Positions 1-9,037 of a stretch of DNA of 64,000 bases are shown here, piece by piece. The translations under genes and the position numbers were made by a program. The notes beneath the pieces are model-generated. The model searched no databases and was not told the origin of the DNA. It was given only the letters and a program-made list of their open reading frames with translations. Positions within the stretch are counted from its first letter, which is position 1. Each line of letters starts with the position of its first letter. The stretch is from Roseovarius sp. THAF9 (GTDB taxonomy: Bacteria > Pseudomonadota > Alphaproteobacteria > Rhodobacterales > Rhodobacteraceae): positions 62,001-126,000 of the forward strand of contig NZ_CP045405.1 of NCBI RefSeq assembly GCF_009363715.1. Direction: 5' to 3'.

Positions 1-589
1 GCGCGTCCTTCCACGGATTCTCGGACTTTTCGCGGATGAGATAGGCCAGTATTACCTCGTCGATCAGGCCGACCGCCAAGCGCAAGAACGCGCGGACGAT
101 GCCCATCACCTGATTGACGCCCGGTATGGGCAGCATGTTAGCGATACCCTGGACAAGTCCGGTCACGGCCCGCAACACACCCTTTATCAGCAGGTCGACA
201 CCGTAGAGTATATTGGCGGTGGCGAAGCGGTCCTGGACGATCTTGCGCGCATGTGAGACCTGCGCGCCGCCGACAGGCAGGTCACGGCCTTCGAGAGCCT
301 CGACCATGACGGCGATATGTCCGGCCTTCACGATGTAGAGGATGTATTGCCGCAGGAACAGGATGATCCCCGCGGTGGCGGCAAACCCGATGGTGCCGCC
401 CCAAAACACCGATTGGGCCCGGAAGTCCGCGTCGCCCGCCGCGCCGATCCCCCAGCCGATGCCGGCGCCGGTTCCGGTCGCGACAACATAGGCGACGGCG
501 ATCGCGAAATAGACGAACATTCGAAACAGCACGAAAGGAAAGGTTTTTCGCATAAGGCCGAGCGCATCGCGCATCGAAAAGTCCCACAT
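1..589 (-). CDS. Uncharacterised multi-pass membrane protein (3' end outside window)
   Basis: The reading frame starts at ATG 589 (MWDFSMRDALGLMRKTF) after an AAGGGG ribosome site and runs off the left edge without a stop, giving at least 196 residues. It shows hydrophobic stretches at about residues 20-45 and 60-80, a Gly/Ala-rich first segment (GTGAGIGWGIG), and a later amphipathic/hydrophobic region with LPIPGVNQVMG. I do not recognise the family. It lies 130 bp downstream of the VWA-repeat gene on the same strand, so it is probably the last visible gene of the operon that begins at 3708. Because the ORF crosses the edge, length comparison with homologues is impossible here. Confidence 0.6.
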   Translation of the reverse strand, partial: MWDFSMRDALGLMRKTFPFVLFRMFVYFAIAVAYVVATGTGAGIGWGIGAAGDADFRAQSVFWGGTIGFAATAGIILFLRQYILYIVKAGHIAVMVEALEGRDLPVGGAQVSHARKIVQDRFATANILYGVDLLIKGVLRAVTGLVQGIANMLPIPGVNQVMGIVRAFLRLAVGLIDEVILAYLIREKSENPWKDA

Positions 590-721
590 ATAATTCCCCT
601 TGAATTCTTTTGGCTTTCAATCTGTTGCCGCAGGCTTGCTCTCGCGGACCAGGGCGTATGCATTGTTTCGGTCCTTGCTTTACCGCGTCGCGAACGGGGT
701 CACGAACCCGATATGGCAGGC

Positions 722-2923
722 TCATTCGACGGTGATGGGCTGCCGTGCCAGCGCATCCTGCCCTTGGAGATACAGAAGATCGTAGGCGCCCGGCGCGTCG
801 GGCATCGCGACCGTCAACGGATTGCCGGACGTGACTTGAAGCCCGTCGGCAGTCGTCGCCGCGTCGGTCCCGGCCGGGACGAGAACGATCCGGTCGGATC
901 CGCCACCCGGCCCTTGCCACGCCACCTGCACCGACGCCCCGGCTGGCACCGAACCCGGTGCCACGAGACGCGCGAAGGGCAGGGTGACGTCGAAAGGCTG
1001 CCGGGCGATCACCTTTCGCGCGGTGCCAAGGACGTAGCGCAGTTCGTAGGAGCCCGGCTCCGACGGTAGGCCAAGCGTCACCTTTGGGGCGTGCCGGACA
1101 TAAGCGTAGGTTTCGTACTTCGTGTCCGGGCTGTCCGAACGGGCAAGGCTCAGGTAATCGCCTGATCCGCCCGGTCCCGACCACGATACCTCGACTCGCG
1201 TATCCCGCACCCCGTTTTCGGGGGCGTCGATCGTCGCTACCGGCTCGGTCAGGGTGATGGTGCGGGTCTCCAGAGTCTGCTGCCCCTCGCCGAGGATGTA
1301 GCGCAATTCGTACACGCCGGGTTTGGCCGGCACCGTCAGGGCCAGTTCGCGCGCGCGGGTATAGGCGTAGTTTGCGTATTTGCCCGACGCGGCATCCGGC
1401 GCGGAAACTGTGATGTAGTCGCTCTGATTGCCCGGCCCGGTCCAGCCAAGAGTGATCTCGCTGCCCGCCATCGCGGCGTCGGGCGCGGTGATTGTGGCCG
1501 CCGCATCGGTCACGGAGATCTTGGCGCGGGCCAGCACGGTGTTGCCCTGCGATGCGACTTATCGCACTTCGTATTTGCCCGGCGTGCCCGGCATTACGAG
1601 GCTCGCGGGCGTGCCGTTTCGCGTATAGGCGTAGTTGACGTATCCGCTGTCGCCCGGCGCGGCCACCGCGATGTAGTCACTCGCGTAGTCCGGTCCTTCC
1701 CAGGCGATGGGCACGGCCGCGCCGACTTCTGCCTCGGCGGGCGGGGCCAGCGATACCTCGACGGGCTCGACCTCAATCCCGGTCGTCGCGAGCGCGGCGC
1801 GCTCGGCGTCGTAGTACCGGATCTCGTATTGGCCAGGAATGATCGGCATCTGCAACGAGGTGGGCGAGCCGCCCTCGATATAGCTGTAGTTGACATAGGC
1901 ATCCTGTCCCGGCGTGTGGACGGAGACATAGTCGCGATCCTCGCCCGGCCCTTGCCACGCCACCTCGATGTCCGACCCTGCCACTGCGGTCTCGGGGGCC
2001 GAGACGGTCGCCGTGGCTTGCGGCGCGGCGAAGCTGACGGACACGGTGAACGGGTCCATGCCGCCTTCGACGCGGAACGTCGTTTCCCGGAAATCCTCGG
2101 TTTCGGTCCAGAGCGCGCCCACGGTATAGCTTCCGGGGGCAAGTTCGAGAACTGGCATGCCGACGGCTTCGTTTTCCAGAAGCGCCTCGCCGTCGCCGGA
2201 TGGCGCGACACGCCACACCAATCCCGCATCCAGCGGCGCGCCGGTATCCTCCAGCTCCGCGCGAAACGTCACCGCGACGGGCACGGGTGGAGGCGGCGGA
2301 GCGACCGCGACCTGCTGAAGCGCGCCCGACAGCTCGGCGGCGTCCTCGGCTAGAAGGAACTGGCCGCCCGTCTCGGAGGCGAGGCATTCCAGTTGCGCCG
2401 CCGCTTCGCCATCCACGTCGAAGCCGATGACATGCGCAGTGAAGTCGATGCCCGTTGCCTCGAGCCTGCGGCCCACGGCGCAGGGATCGGCATCGCAGGT
2501 CTCGATTCCGTCCGAGATCAAGATGACCGTCGCGCGTTCCTCGGTGTAGACCAAGCCTTCGGCGGCGTGCAGCACCGCATCGGAAAGCGGCGTCTTGCCC
2601 TTGGGCTGAATGACGTCCAGTTGCGCTAGGATGCGCTCGCGCGTCCCGGCATCCGGGGACACTAGTGTCTGGATATCGGCGCATTGCCCGCGCTCGCGGT
2701 GGCCGTAGGCGACAAGGCCGAGCGTCGCGTCCTCGGGAATCGTGCCCAGGAGTTCTCGTAGCGCGCCCTGCGCAATGGTGATCTTCGCCACGCCGTCGAT
2801 CTGGCCCCACATGGACCCGGAGCCATCGAGCACGATGGTCGTGCTGCCGTCCTGGGCCGCGGCTGCCGTGGCGATGGACGCGACCGTTAGCGCGGCAAGA
2901 CCCTTCCTGCGAAGCTGCCCCAT
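722..2923 (-). pseudogene. VWA-domain protein with five C-terminal beta-sandwich-like repeats, interrupted by one in-frame stop
   Basis: One continuous frame from ATG 2923 to TGA 722 (733 codons) is broken only by TAA at 1559-1561. The N-terminus has a signal peptide (LTVASIATAAAAQ), then a von Willebrand A domain with the metal-site motif DGSGSMW at about residue 33 and the later ISDGIETC. After a PPPPP linker come five repeats of about 80-85 residues. Each follows the pattern GS-x-I-x-V-x-W-x-GPG...DY-x-V...NYxY...MPxxPGxYExRY. The stop falls exactly where the conserved Tyr of YExRY should be in repeat 2, and the frame continues perfectly behind it. It is therefore a single nonsense change, or a sequencing error, in an otherwise intact gene. 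Probably exported; role unknown. Confidence 0.8.
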
Positions 2924-2925
2924 GA

Positions 2926-3708
2926 TCAGCGGCCCGTGCAGTCGAAGGTCAGATCGGCGGTGTAGCTTTCACCGGTTTGCCGCGATGTCAGCTCTTGTGA
3001 AAAGCGCACACGGTCTTCGGTCACGTCGAATTCGGTGCCCGCGATGGGCGCCGCAACCAGACGATAGAGTTCGCCCTCGGCCTCGATCTCGATGGTGCCT
3101 TCCCCGGATTCGCGGATGACGAAAAGCTCGGCAGTCGCAGCAGCCGCGTCATCTGTCCGCGCCTCGATGGCGGTCGCGCCGTCCCATCCGCCGCAGAAAA
3201 GCGCTTCGTCGACGGTCTTGCCGTCGATCTCGCCGGTCACGCGCCCTGTGAAGCCCCGTGCGGCGGCCTCGCGCGGGGCGCAATCGACGGTCACTTCGAC
3301 CTGCGCGCTATCCTGCCCGAAGGTCGGTCCCGAGAAGCGGGCGCTGTCGTCGTCCACCACCCAGGCGGGCGCGTCGGGACCGGGACGAGGACCGGGATTG
3401 ATCAGAAGCTCGCGACCGTCCACGACGAGCGTGCCGTTCGCACGATCCGCGGGCAGGAGGTAACTGAAGCTGAACACGTAGCCATCGCCGTTCTCGTCGC
3501 TGTTGCGCCGATCATCACCGGCACTGGAGACCATCCTCTGTATCTCGTTTTGCCAGCCCGAGCAGTCCAGCGGTACGGAAAACGGCACGCCATCCACCGT
3601 TCCCTCGGCCTGGCCCGGAACCGGCTGGGTCTGGGCCAGAGCACCCATCGGAAGGCTGGCGAGGATCAAAGGCAACATCGTAAAGTCGCGAGATTTCGGA
3701 ATGGCCAT
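2926..3708 (-). CDS. Secreted protein of unknown function, 260 aa
   Basis: I chose ATG 3708 (MAIPKSRDFTMLPLILASL) because it has a strong TGGAGGAG ribosome site six bases upstream and gives a proper signal peptide ending near GALAQ; the longer open frame upstream has neither. The mature part is acidic and contains Cys residues in pairs (LDCSGWQ, TVDCAPRE, LFCGGWDG, LTFDCTG), suggesting disulfides in a periplasmic or secreted fold. No family is recognised. Only two bases separate its stop from the start of the VWA gene, so both are likely co-transcribed from the region around 3768 that carries the inverted repeat shared with the regulator gene. Confidence 0.75.
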   Translation of the reverse strand: MAIPKSRDFTMLPLILASLPMGALAQTQPVPGQAEGTVDGVPFSVPLDCSGWQNEIQRMVSSAGDDRRNSDENGDGYVFSFSYLLPADRANGTLVVDGRELLINPGPRPGPDAPAWVVDDDSARFSGPTFGQDSAQVEVTVDCAPREAAARGFTGRVTGEIDGKTVDEALFCGGWDGATAIEARTDDAAAATAELFVIRESGEGTIEIEAEGELYRLVAAPIAGTEFDVTEDRVRFSQELTSRQTGESYTADLTFDCTGR

Positions 3709-3767
3709 GCGGCTCCTCCATCTTGAACAAATTTCCCGCAGGAAGCCCGACTTTGCAGAGCAGGAGA

Positions 3768-3784
3768 ATAGGGCGACCGCCCTA
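3768..3784. promoter_or_regulatory. Inverted repeat ATAGGGC-N4-GCCCTA, candidate operator
   Basis: ATAGGGC and GCCCTA arms are separated by GACC. It lies 60 bp upstream of the 260-aa secreted-protein gene, between that gene and the LuxR-type regulator. The same dyad, with spacer TGCC, recurs at 4826-4843 upstream of the regulator and of the divergent operon. Confidence 0.55.
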
Positions 3785-3800
3785 CGCCGTGCGAGTCGGC

Positions 3801-4754
3801 TCACACAAGCGCCGTCCAGAGTGCAGCGCGTGAGTGCAGTTTCAGGCGCGACAGCACTGCCTCGCAATGCCGCCGCGCGGTATGTGCCGAAATATCGAGT
3901 TGCCCGGCGATCTCGGCTGAGGAAAGCCCCCTCAGCATCAGTTCCATGACTTGCGTCTGCCGCGTCGTCAGGCCGTGCTTTTCCGCCGTGCGGGCGATGC
4001 TGTCCGCGGTTCGTGCGGGCATGTCGTCAAAGACGATCCATGACGTCGCGGCGCCCGGCAAGGCAGGCCCCGGAAACGTCGCGCCGCGCGGGCCGTCTTC
4101 TGGCGGTCTGGTTTCGACACGGCTGCCGGGACAGGCGTCCAGCGCCCGATACAGCGCCGCTTCGGTGGCGGCCCGGTCGAAGGCTTGCGCGAAGCCCTGC
4201 TGAAACGCCGGCAGGACGAGCCGCAACAGATCCACGGTGCGCGTGCCCCTGAAACCCGGGTCGTCATTGCCTTCAAATCCGAAGGCGAAGACCGCTTCTG
4301 CGATGGGCAGTGGGCAGGTCAGGCCGATCACGTGGTGCATACCGGCGGGTTGGAACGCCTCGCGAAAAAAGCGTGTGTTCTCGATCAGCGCGCGCTCTTT
4401 CAGGCGGTTCTCGTGATGCACGCCTGCGCCCATCTGGCGGCGGCGGCAGTTGATTTCTTCCAACTCGGCATCGGACATTAGAACATTGCCGTCGCTGTCG
4501 AATCCCCTGAACACCTCGCCGAGGTACGCCTCGATCTGCGGGCCGACATCGATCTCGACGAATTGCAGCCTTTGCCCGAGAGGATAGACCGCAAAGGCCC
4601 GCGCGGCCCCAACCAAGGTCTGGAGGTTGGAGAGGATGCGCTTGACGCGGGCCGCGTCGTCCAGCCGTTCGGTCAGCAGGTGGTGCTGTGCGGCGACGAT
4701 GGTCGCAAGGTCGCTGTCGGCCAGGTTCAGTTGCATTATCGTCTTATAGGGCAT
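3801..4754 (-). CDS. LuxR-type DNA-binding transcriptional regulator
   Basis: The last 60 residues form a LuxR/FixJ-type helix-turn-helix: LTTRQTQVMELMLRGLSSAEIAG, then ISAHTARRHCEAVLSRLKLHSR. The roughly 240 residues before it (317 aa in total) show no receiver-domain or autoinducer signature I can name. Start at ATG 4754 (MPYKTIMQLNLAD); ATG 4736 is an alternative, and neither has a strong ribosome site. The open frame extending further upstream overlaps the opposite-strand gene and is not credible. It is flanked by two copies of the same inverted repeat (3768 and 4826) and sits between two secreted-protein operons, so it is the obvious candidate local regulator. Confidence 0.75.
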   Translation of the reverse strand: MPYKTIMQLNLADSDLATIVAAQHHLLTERLDDAARVKRILSNLQTLVGAARAFAVYPLGQRLQFVEIDVGPQIEAYLGEVFRGFDSDGNVLMSDAELEEINCRRRQMGAGVHHENRLKERALIENTRFFREAFQPAGMHHVIGLTCPLPIAEAVFAFGFEGNDDPGFRGTRTVDLLRLVLPAFQQGFAQAFDRAATEAALYRALDACPGSRVETRPPEDGPRGATFPGPALPGAATSWIVFDDMPARTADSIARTAEKHGLTTRQTQVMELMLRGLSSAEIAGQLDISAHTARRHCEAVLSRLKLHSRAALWTALV

Positions 4755-4825
4755 GTGCACCAGATGTCGAAAGATGATCGGGGCGTCAGCGCACGTGCGT
4801 CCCAAAGTGCATTCCCGCTCATCGC

Positions 4826-4843
4826 ATAGGGCTGCCGCCCTAT
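4826..4843. promoter_or_regulatory. Inverted repeat ATAGGGC-N4-GCCCTAT in divergent promoter region
   Basis: A perfect 7+7 dyad with spacer TGCC, in the 123-bp gap between the LuxR-type gene (start 4754) and the divergent gene at 4878. It is the second copy of the dyad at 3768-3784. Its position suits autoregulation of the regulator and control of the divergent pair. Confidence 0.6.
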
Positions 4844-4877
4844 ACCGGGGGACTTTGCCGACAGATATCGTCTCTCC

Positions 4878-5606
4878 ATGTCGCTTCTCCTTCTCCGCCT
4901 GATGGCCACCGGCCTCGTCTGCCTGACTGCCGAAGCGGCGTCGGCGGAGGCTCTTGAAATCGATATCTCCGTGCTCGACCCCGAGAGTTTCGCGCTCGAC
5001 CCGCCCACGGGCGACACCCGCTGGGTGATCGAGAGCACGGGGGATTTCCTGCTGGCTGAGCAGCATGGCGCGGTCCCCTCCATGCGCTTCGATCTGCCGC
5101 CGGGGCAATACCGCGTGACCGTCTGGGAGATGGGCAGCGATGCGGCGGCCGAGCAAAGTGTGACGATCCGGAACGGCGAAACCGTGCGGGCGGCCCTGAC
5201 GCTGTCGCCCTTGAACAGCGCGCTGATCGCGCGGACACGGGCGCGGACATCGCGTCCGGCACCCGATCCGACGGCGGATGCGCAGACCGCGCCCGCGCCG
5301 TCCCGGCCGTCGCAGACCGAGCGTTCCGAGGCGACGGGGCAGCAGGCCAAGCGGACCGCCATGCCGCTCGGCATTGCCGTCCGTCCGGCGGATGCCATCG
5401 AGATCACGCTGCCCGAAGTGCCCGATGCCGCCAATGACAGGGTTGCGCTGTCAGATGGCGGTCCCGGCTGGATCTGGTGGTCCGAGCGGGGCAGCGTCGA
5501 CGTGATGGCCCTGAATGCGCCCGAAACAACCGGTGCATACATGGTGCAATATGTGCAGGTGCCGGAAATGACCGTGCTGATGGAACTGGAGCTTCGCGTC
5601 AGATGA
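4878..5606 (+). CDS. Secreted protein with Pro/Thr-rich linker, 242 aa, unknown function
   Basis: A signal peptide (LLLLRLMATGLVCLTAEAASA) is followed by an N-terminal beta-type domain (residues about 27-115), a low-complexity Pro/Thr/Arg linker (about 120-165), and a C-terminal segment. The last 65 residues (DRVALSDGGPGWIWW ... TTGAYMVQYVQV) echo the repeat of the neighbouring VWA protein (DY-x-V ... PGxYExRY), so the two proteins may share a fold or partner. The gene is divergent from the LuxR-type regulator, and its stop overlaps the next start by ATGA (5603-5606), implying translational coupling with the HELLH protein. Confidence 0.75.
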   Translation: MSLLLLRLMATGLVCLTAEAASAEALEIDISVLDPESFALDPPTGDTRWVIESTGDFLLAEQHGAVPSMRFDLPPGQYRVTVWEMGSDAAAEQSVTIRNGETVRAALTLSPLNSALIARTRARTSRPAPDPTADAQTAPAPSRPSQTERSEATGQQAKRTAMPLGIAVRPADAIEITLPEVPDAANDRVALSDGGPGWIWWSERGSVDVMALNAPETTGAYMVQYVQVPEMTVLMELELRVR

Positions 5607-8077
5607 GCGCCCGGCGTATTATTTTCGCGACGATTGCCGTGTTCGTGGCGGCGACGGCGTCCGCGCAGGACAGGACCGGCGGCGGGCTTCTAGAGACCGG
5701 GTTTACCGTGGCCAACGAAGCCTTTGCCGTCAGGTGCAATTCAGCGATTGCAGGCTGCTTGTCTGCTGACCAGGATACGCTCGATGCGCGGCAGCTTGAA
5801 GGCTATGCGCATCTCGTAGCCGACATGGCGAAACGAGCAGATGCCTGGCTGACCTCTCTGGGCTTTCCGACCTCGGACATCGAACGACTGGACGGGCGTG
5901 GCCTGATCCGGCTCGAAACGTCCGCCATTTCGGGCGCCGCGGGCTACGTGACCGCCCACGGCGGCGGCATCAAGTCGCTGACCCTGCCTGTCGGCAATGC
6001 CAAGAAAGTATTTTCCAAGGACAGCGTTTTGCCAACGCGCAACAATGTCTTTCTGGAACTGGACGCGCAGACGCGGGAACGGCTTGGCGATCTGGCCTAT
6101 GACATCAACCGTTTCTATTTTGGCCACGAGGCAGGCGGCACGATAGCGCATGAACTGCTCCATACGCGCATCGATCCGTCGTTCGACAAACTCTGGCTGA
6201 ACGAGGCCATGTCGCGTGCCGTCGGCAATGCCTGGAACATCAAGCGCGGCTTTCCCAAGAAAGGCGCTCATGCGATGCGTCTCGATAAGCCCTTCTATGA
6301 CAACAGCATGGATGCACGGGGATTTTCCTATGGCTATGGCAAATACCACTTCTTGCTGACGGTCGGCCTGAGCACCGGATCGCCAGACTGGGTCGGCTAC
6401 CTGTCGAAGTTCGACAAGATGACGAATCCCGAAATGTCGGGGATGGATTACCTCTATGACAGGATGCCGCCGGGGTGGGCCTTTCCCGAAGCCTTCCCGA
6501 AATACCTGGCGGGCATGAACATTCTCGTCCCGCGGGGCGCCAAAGTGCCGTTCAAATGGTCGAGCCTGAAGGCGCCCGATCCGACCTGGCGGCAATTTGA
6601 GACCGAGCAGGACATGATGTTCACCGAGATTGCGACGCCCGAAATCCGGCAGGGGGCCAGCGTCTCGGATCATCACGACATCCGCGGCAGCGTTCCGGCA
6701 TTCGCCGCTGATGCGACGCTGCTCGACCGGACCACGCTGGATTTCGACCGTAGGCTTGCCGAGCATGACCGCCTGGTGCTCGCTCGAATCTCGGTCGAAC
6801 GCGCGCCGCAGCCAGAGCATCTGCGGCTAATCTTTGAACATGAGGTTATCGACGGATTGAAGCACAGTTACCTGACCCTTGCGGACGGTACGTTCGATGC
6901 CGGCTATGTCAGGGTCGCAAACGTGCCGCCGACGCCCGACGACGCGACGAGTTTCGGATATATCCTGCGCGTCGGGTTTGAGCCGGTCGAGATCGAAATC
7001 CCCACCTGCATCGAGGTTGGACGGACGGCGGCAATCGACCTTGTCGGGTTCGCCGAGGACGAAGCCGAAAACCTCTATTTCCTGGCCTCGGACAATGTCG
7101 AGATCTCAGGCAAAACAATCACTGCACGCGTGCCCGGCCCGCTGACCGTCACGGCGGTGATCGAGGCGCACAAGACCCGGCCGCCGACCGGCTCTGACGA
7201 TCCTCGTCGCCATGCTTGGCCCGCGCGCGAAGTCGCGCTGGCGCCGTCACGGGTCGCGTCCGTGGGCGGGTGCAGTTGCAATGCAGAAGATGTCCTGTCC
7301 ATCGCCAATCCGCGGATGATGGGTGCAGTGGACCAGATCAGCCGGGCATTCGACGATGAGGACAGCACTTCGGACGCGATCGCGGCCTTGGTGCCCGCGA
7401 TGATGGGGGCGGAATTGCCAGAAGGTCATTCGACCGGCCACATGTCGATCGTGGCGGGCGGTCGGTCGATGCACGGTGAGGTCTGTGCCGATCCTCTGAC
7501 GACTCGGAACGGACGCGACACGTCGATCCTATCGCTCTATACGCCTTCGGTCCCGACACTCATGGGCAGTTTCGACGGGTTTGCTGTGGCGCATGAGGGG
7601 TGGGGCGGCTGGCCGCCCAACGCGACCGCGACCCTTCACCTCGAGTTGCCCGTCGCCCCGCAGAATCTAGAGGCCGGGCGCACTTATCCCACCAAGCTCG
7701 CAGGTCTTCAGCGCGTCGGCTGGTTTCCGATTTTCTCGGCGTATGAGGGAGATTTCCATGATTTCATCCCGTACCAGGAGGCTTTCACCGGGCGAAGTGA
7801 AACCATATTTCCGCAAGTGATCGCCGGGACGGTGACGATTACCGAAGTCACAGAAGGCCGGATCGAAGGGCATTTCCTGGTGGCCGGAACCGGGTTGCAG
7901 CACGACGTGCACCATTCGCTGCGCTCGGGCACCGAAGATACGTTCGAGCAGGAGGGTACCGAAACCGGCACACCCGTGCGCGCTGCCGGAGAGTTCGCGA
8001 TCGCGATCCCGACCAGATCGACGCGGCTCCTGCGGGCAGGCGATTTCTTCCCCACGGCGCGCAGGGGGCAAGAGTGA
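5603..8077 (+). CDS. Large secreted protein with HELLH zinc-peptidase-like motif, 824 aa
   Basis: I chose ATG 5603 because it overlaps the preceding stop (ATGA) and gives a signal peptide (ARRIIFATIAVFVAATASAQ). Around residue 190 lies GGTIAHELLHTRIDPSFDKLWLNEAMS: an HExxH-type motif followed about 14 residues on by NEAMS, which could supply a third ligand Glu in gluzincin style. The remaining 600 residues contain several Cys (for example GGCSCNAEDV near residue 555) and beta-rich stretches but no domain I can name. It could be a metallopeptidase or a non-catalytic relative. Genomic pairing with the 242-aa secreted protein and the VWA locus suggests a joint extracytoplasmic function. Confidence 0.7.
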   Translation: MSARRIIFATIAVFVAATASAQDRTGGGLLETGFTVANEAFAVRCNSAIAGCLSADQDTLDARQLEGYAHLVADMAKRADAWLTSLGFPTSDIERLDGRGLIRLETSAISGAAGYVTAHGGGIKSLTLPVGNAKKVFSKDSVLPTRNNVFLELDAQTRERLGDLAYDINRFYFGHEAGGTIAHELLHTRIDPSFDKLWLNEAMSRAVGNAWNIKRGFPKKGAHAMRLDKPFYDNSMDARGFSYGYGKYHFLLTVGLSTGSPDWVGYLSKFDKMTNPEMSGMDYLYDRMPPGWAFPEAFPKYLAGMNILVPRGAKVPFKWSSLKAPDPTWRQFETEQDMMFTEIATPEIRQGASVSDHHDIRGSVPAFAADATLLDRTTLDFDRRLAEHDRLVLARISVERAPQPEHLRLIFEHEVIDGLKHSYLTLADGTFDAGYVRVANVPPTPDDATSFGYILRVGFEPVEIEIPTCIEVGRTAAIDLVGFAEDEAENLYFLASDNVEISGKTITARVPGPLTVTAVIEAHKTRPPTGSDDPRRHAWPAREVALAPSRVASVGGCSCNAEDVLSIANPRMMGAVDQISRAFDDEDSTSDAIAALVPAMMGAELPEGHSTGHMSIVAGGRSMHGEVCADPLTTRNGRDTSILSLYTPSVPTLMGSFDGFAVAHEGWGGWPPNATATLHLELPVAPQNLEAGRTYPTKLAGLQRVGWFPIFSAYEGDFHDFIPYQEAFTGRSETIFPQVIAGTVTITEVTEGRIEGHFLVAGTGLQHDVHHSLRSGTEDTFEQEGTETGTPVRAAGEFAIAIPTRSTRLLRAGDFFPTARRGQE

Positions 8078-8308
8078 AAGCAATCGGTCCCGACACATCT
8101 CTGATGCGCGAAGCGTCGGCTAGGCCTGTCATCGACATCCGCACGTTCCCGCTTTTCTGCGAAACTCATAACTAAGCACCGTCGGAAAACATCCGCGTAA
8201 TCAAGGCTATGGTGTAGTGTATAAATCCGGTGCGAGCGGTCCGTTGCATTAACCATCGCGATGTCAGAGACATCGTCGTCCCAAGCTGAAGGGTGAGCGA
8301 TGTCTTGG
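8078..8308. other. Non-coding boundary between the secreted-protein locus and the IS cluster
   Basis: No convincing gene, promoter or structural RNA was seen in these 231 bases. Base composition shifts from GC-rich to AT-richer here, which fits the left boundary of the mobile-element cluster. Confidence 0.4.
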
Positions 8309-8333
8309 CGCAATTCAGTTTAAAATGTGCCCG
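8309..8333 (+). repeat. 25-bp direct repeat, copy 1 (IS30-type end)
   Basis: Matches 8935-8959 at 21 of 25 positions in the same orientation. It adjoins the point where the IS30 transposase frame stops matching. The orientation is that of an element start, not of the opposite end, so it is not a simple terminal inverted repeat pair. Confidence 0.6.
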
Positions 8334-8895
8334 AGCGTTCAAAGATCATCAGGTCGCCTTCCCAATCACAAAAAATCTCACGCGTGTTCACGTGTTCTGG
8401 GCGTTCATGGACTGAGCGATCCGGCGGAAACACAAGGCCCCGTGGCCGTCTAGCGTCTCGTGGCTTGCGTTTCTTGCGGCGGCTGGGAAGATACCGCGCC
8501 AGCGCGTCGGATTGGCTTTCACGACTGTAGACATGCGCGTAGATGGTTTCGTGACTGATGCGGACTGGCCGGCCTTCGAACCAAAGGCGGCCGGCGATCT
8601 ACTCAGGAGACCAACCTTCCTTGAGGCGGTCGATCACAGCTTCTCGCAGAGCGGACAAGCGCAATAGCTTGCGACGGCGCGCACGACGGCCGTTGGCTAT
8701 GTGCTGAGTATGGATGCCGTAGTAACCGTTCAGCTCCGGCAGCTCGGTGTCTTCAAAACGATTGCGGTTGATCTCGCGATAGACAGTTGAGCGATGCCTG
8801 CTGATCTCGATCGCGATCTCATCAATTGAGCGCTTTGCATTCAGCATGTCCTCAATCGTGCGTCGTTCGCGCAAATTCAGCTCTGTGTGGGCCAT
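8326..8895 (-). pseudogene. IS30-family transposase, truncated and with internal stop
   Basis: Translation from ATG 8895 (MAHTELNLRERRTIEDMLN) gives the typical IS30 N-terminal helix-turn-helix (IDEIAIEISRHRSTVYREINR). A TAG at 8599-8601 replaces the expected Gln in EGWSPEQIAGRL, and the frame then continues with RPVRISHETIYAHVYSRES and CDWEGDLMIFERS, where homology ends abruptly at about 8326. The rest of the DDE domain is missing. The gene is dead by both nonsense and truncation. The element's start end (8935-8959) is preserved. Confidence 0.85.
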
Positions 8896-8934
8896 GTCCG
8901 TTCTCCTTGATTTTCAGCAAGATAGGGGATTTGT

Positions 8935-8959
8935 CGCAACCCAGTTTAGAATGTGCCCC
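8935..8959 (+). repeat. 25-bp direct repeat, copy 2 (IS30-type left end)
   Basis: Lies 40 bp upstream of the IS30 transposase start, where the element's terminal repeat is expected. Its partner at 8309-8333 has the same orientation. Confidence 0.6.
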
Positions 8960-8964
8960 GGGTA

Positions 8965-8970
8965 CAATTT
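8965..8970. repeat. Target-site duplication CAATTT (second copy 11011-11016)
   Basis: The hexamer CAATTT directly precedes the left terminal repeat at 8971 and is repeated directly after the right terminal repeat at 11010. This marks both ends of a simple insertion. Confidence 0.75.
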
Positions 8971-9037
8971 TGTTGCAACCAAGTAGAAATGTCACTGCTT
9001 GTGCAAAGCAGAAGTGTCACCACAGGGCGCTACGGGA

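Noticed and set aside
282..1184. 300-codon minus-strand open frame rich in Arg/Gly
   Set aside because: It spans the end of the VWA gene and the start of the membrane-protein gene in another frame and has shadow-type composition without family features.
4755..5156. Upstream extension of the LuxR-type gene
   Set aside because: It lies opposite the signal-peptide gene at 4878, contains no conserved residues, and would cover the divergent promoter with the inverted repeat.
7708..8313. 201-codon minus-strand frame starting in the left IS30-type repeat
   Set aside because: It runs antisense through the 3' part of the HELLH gene and has no family likeness.
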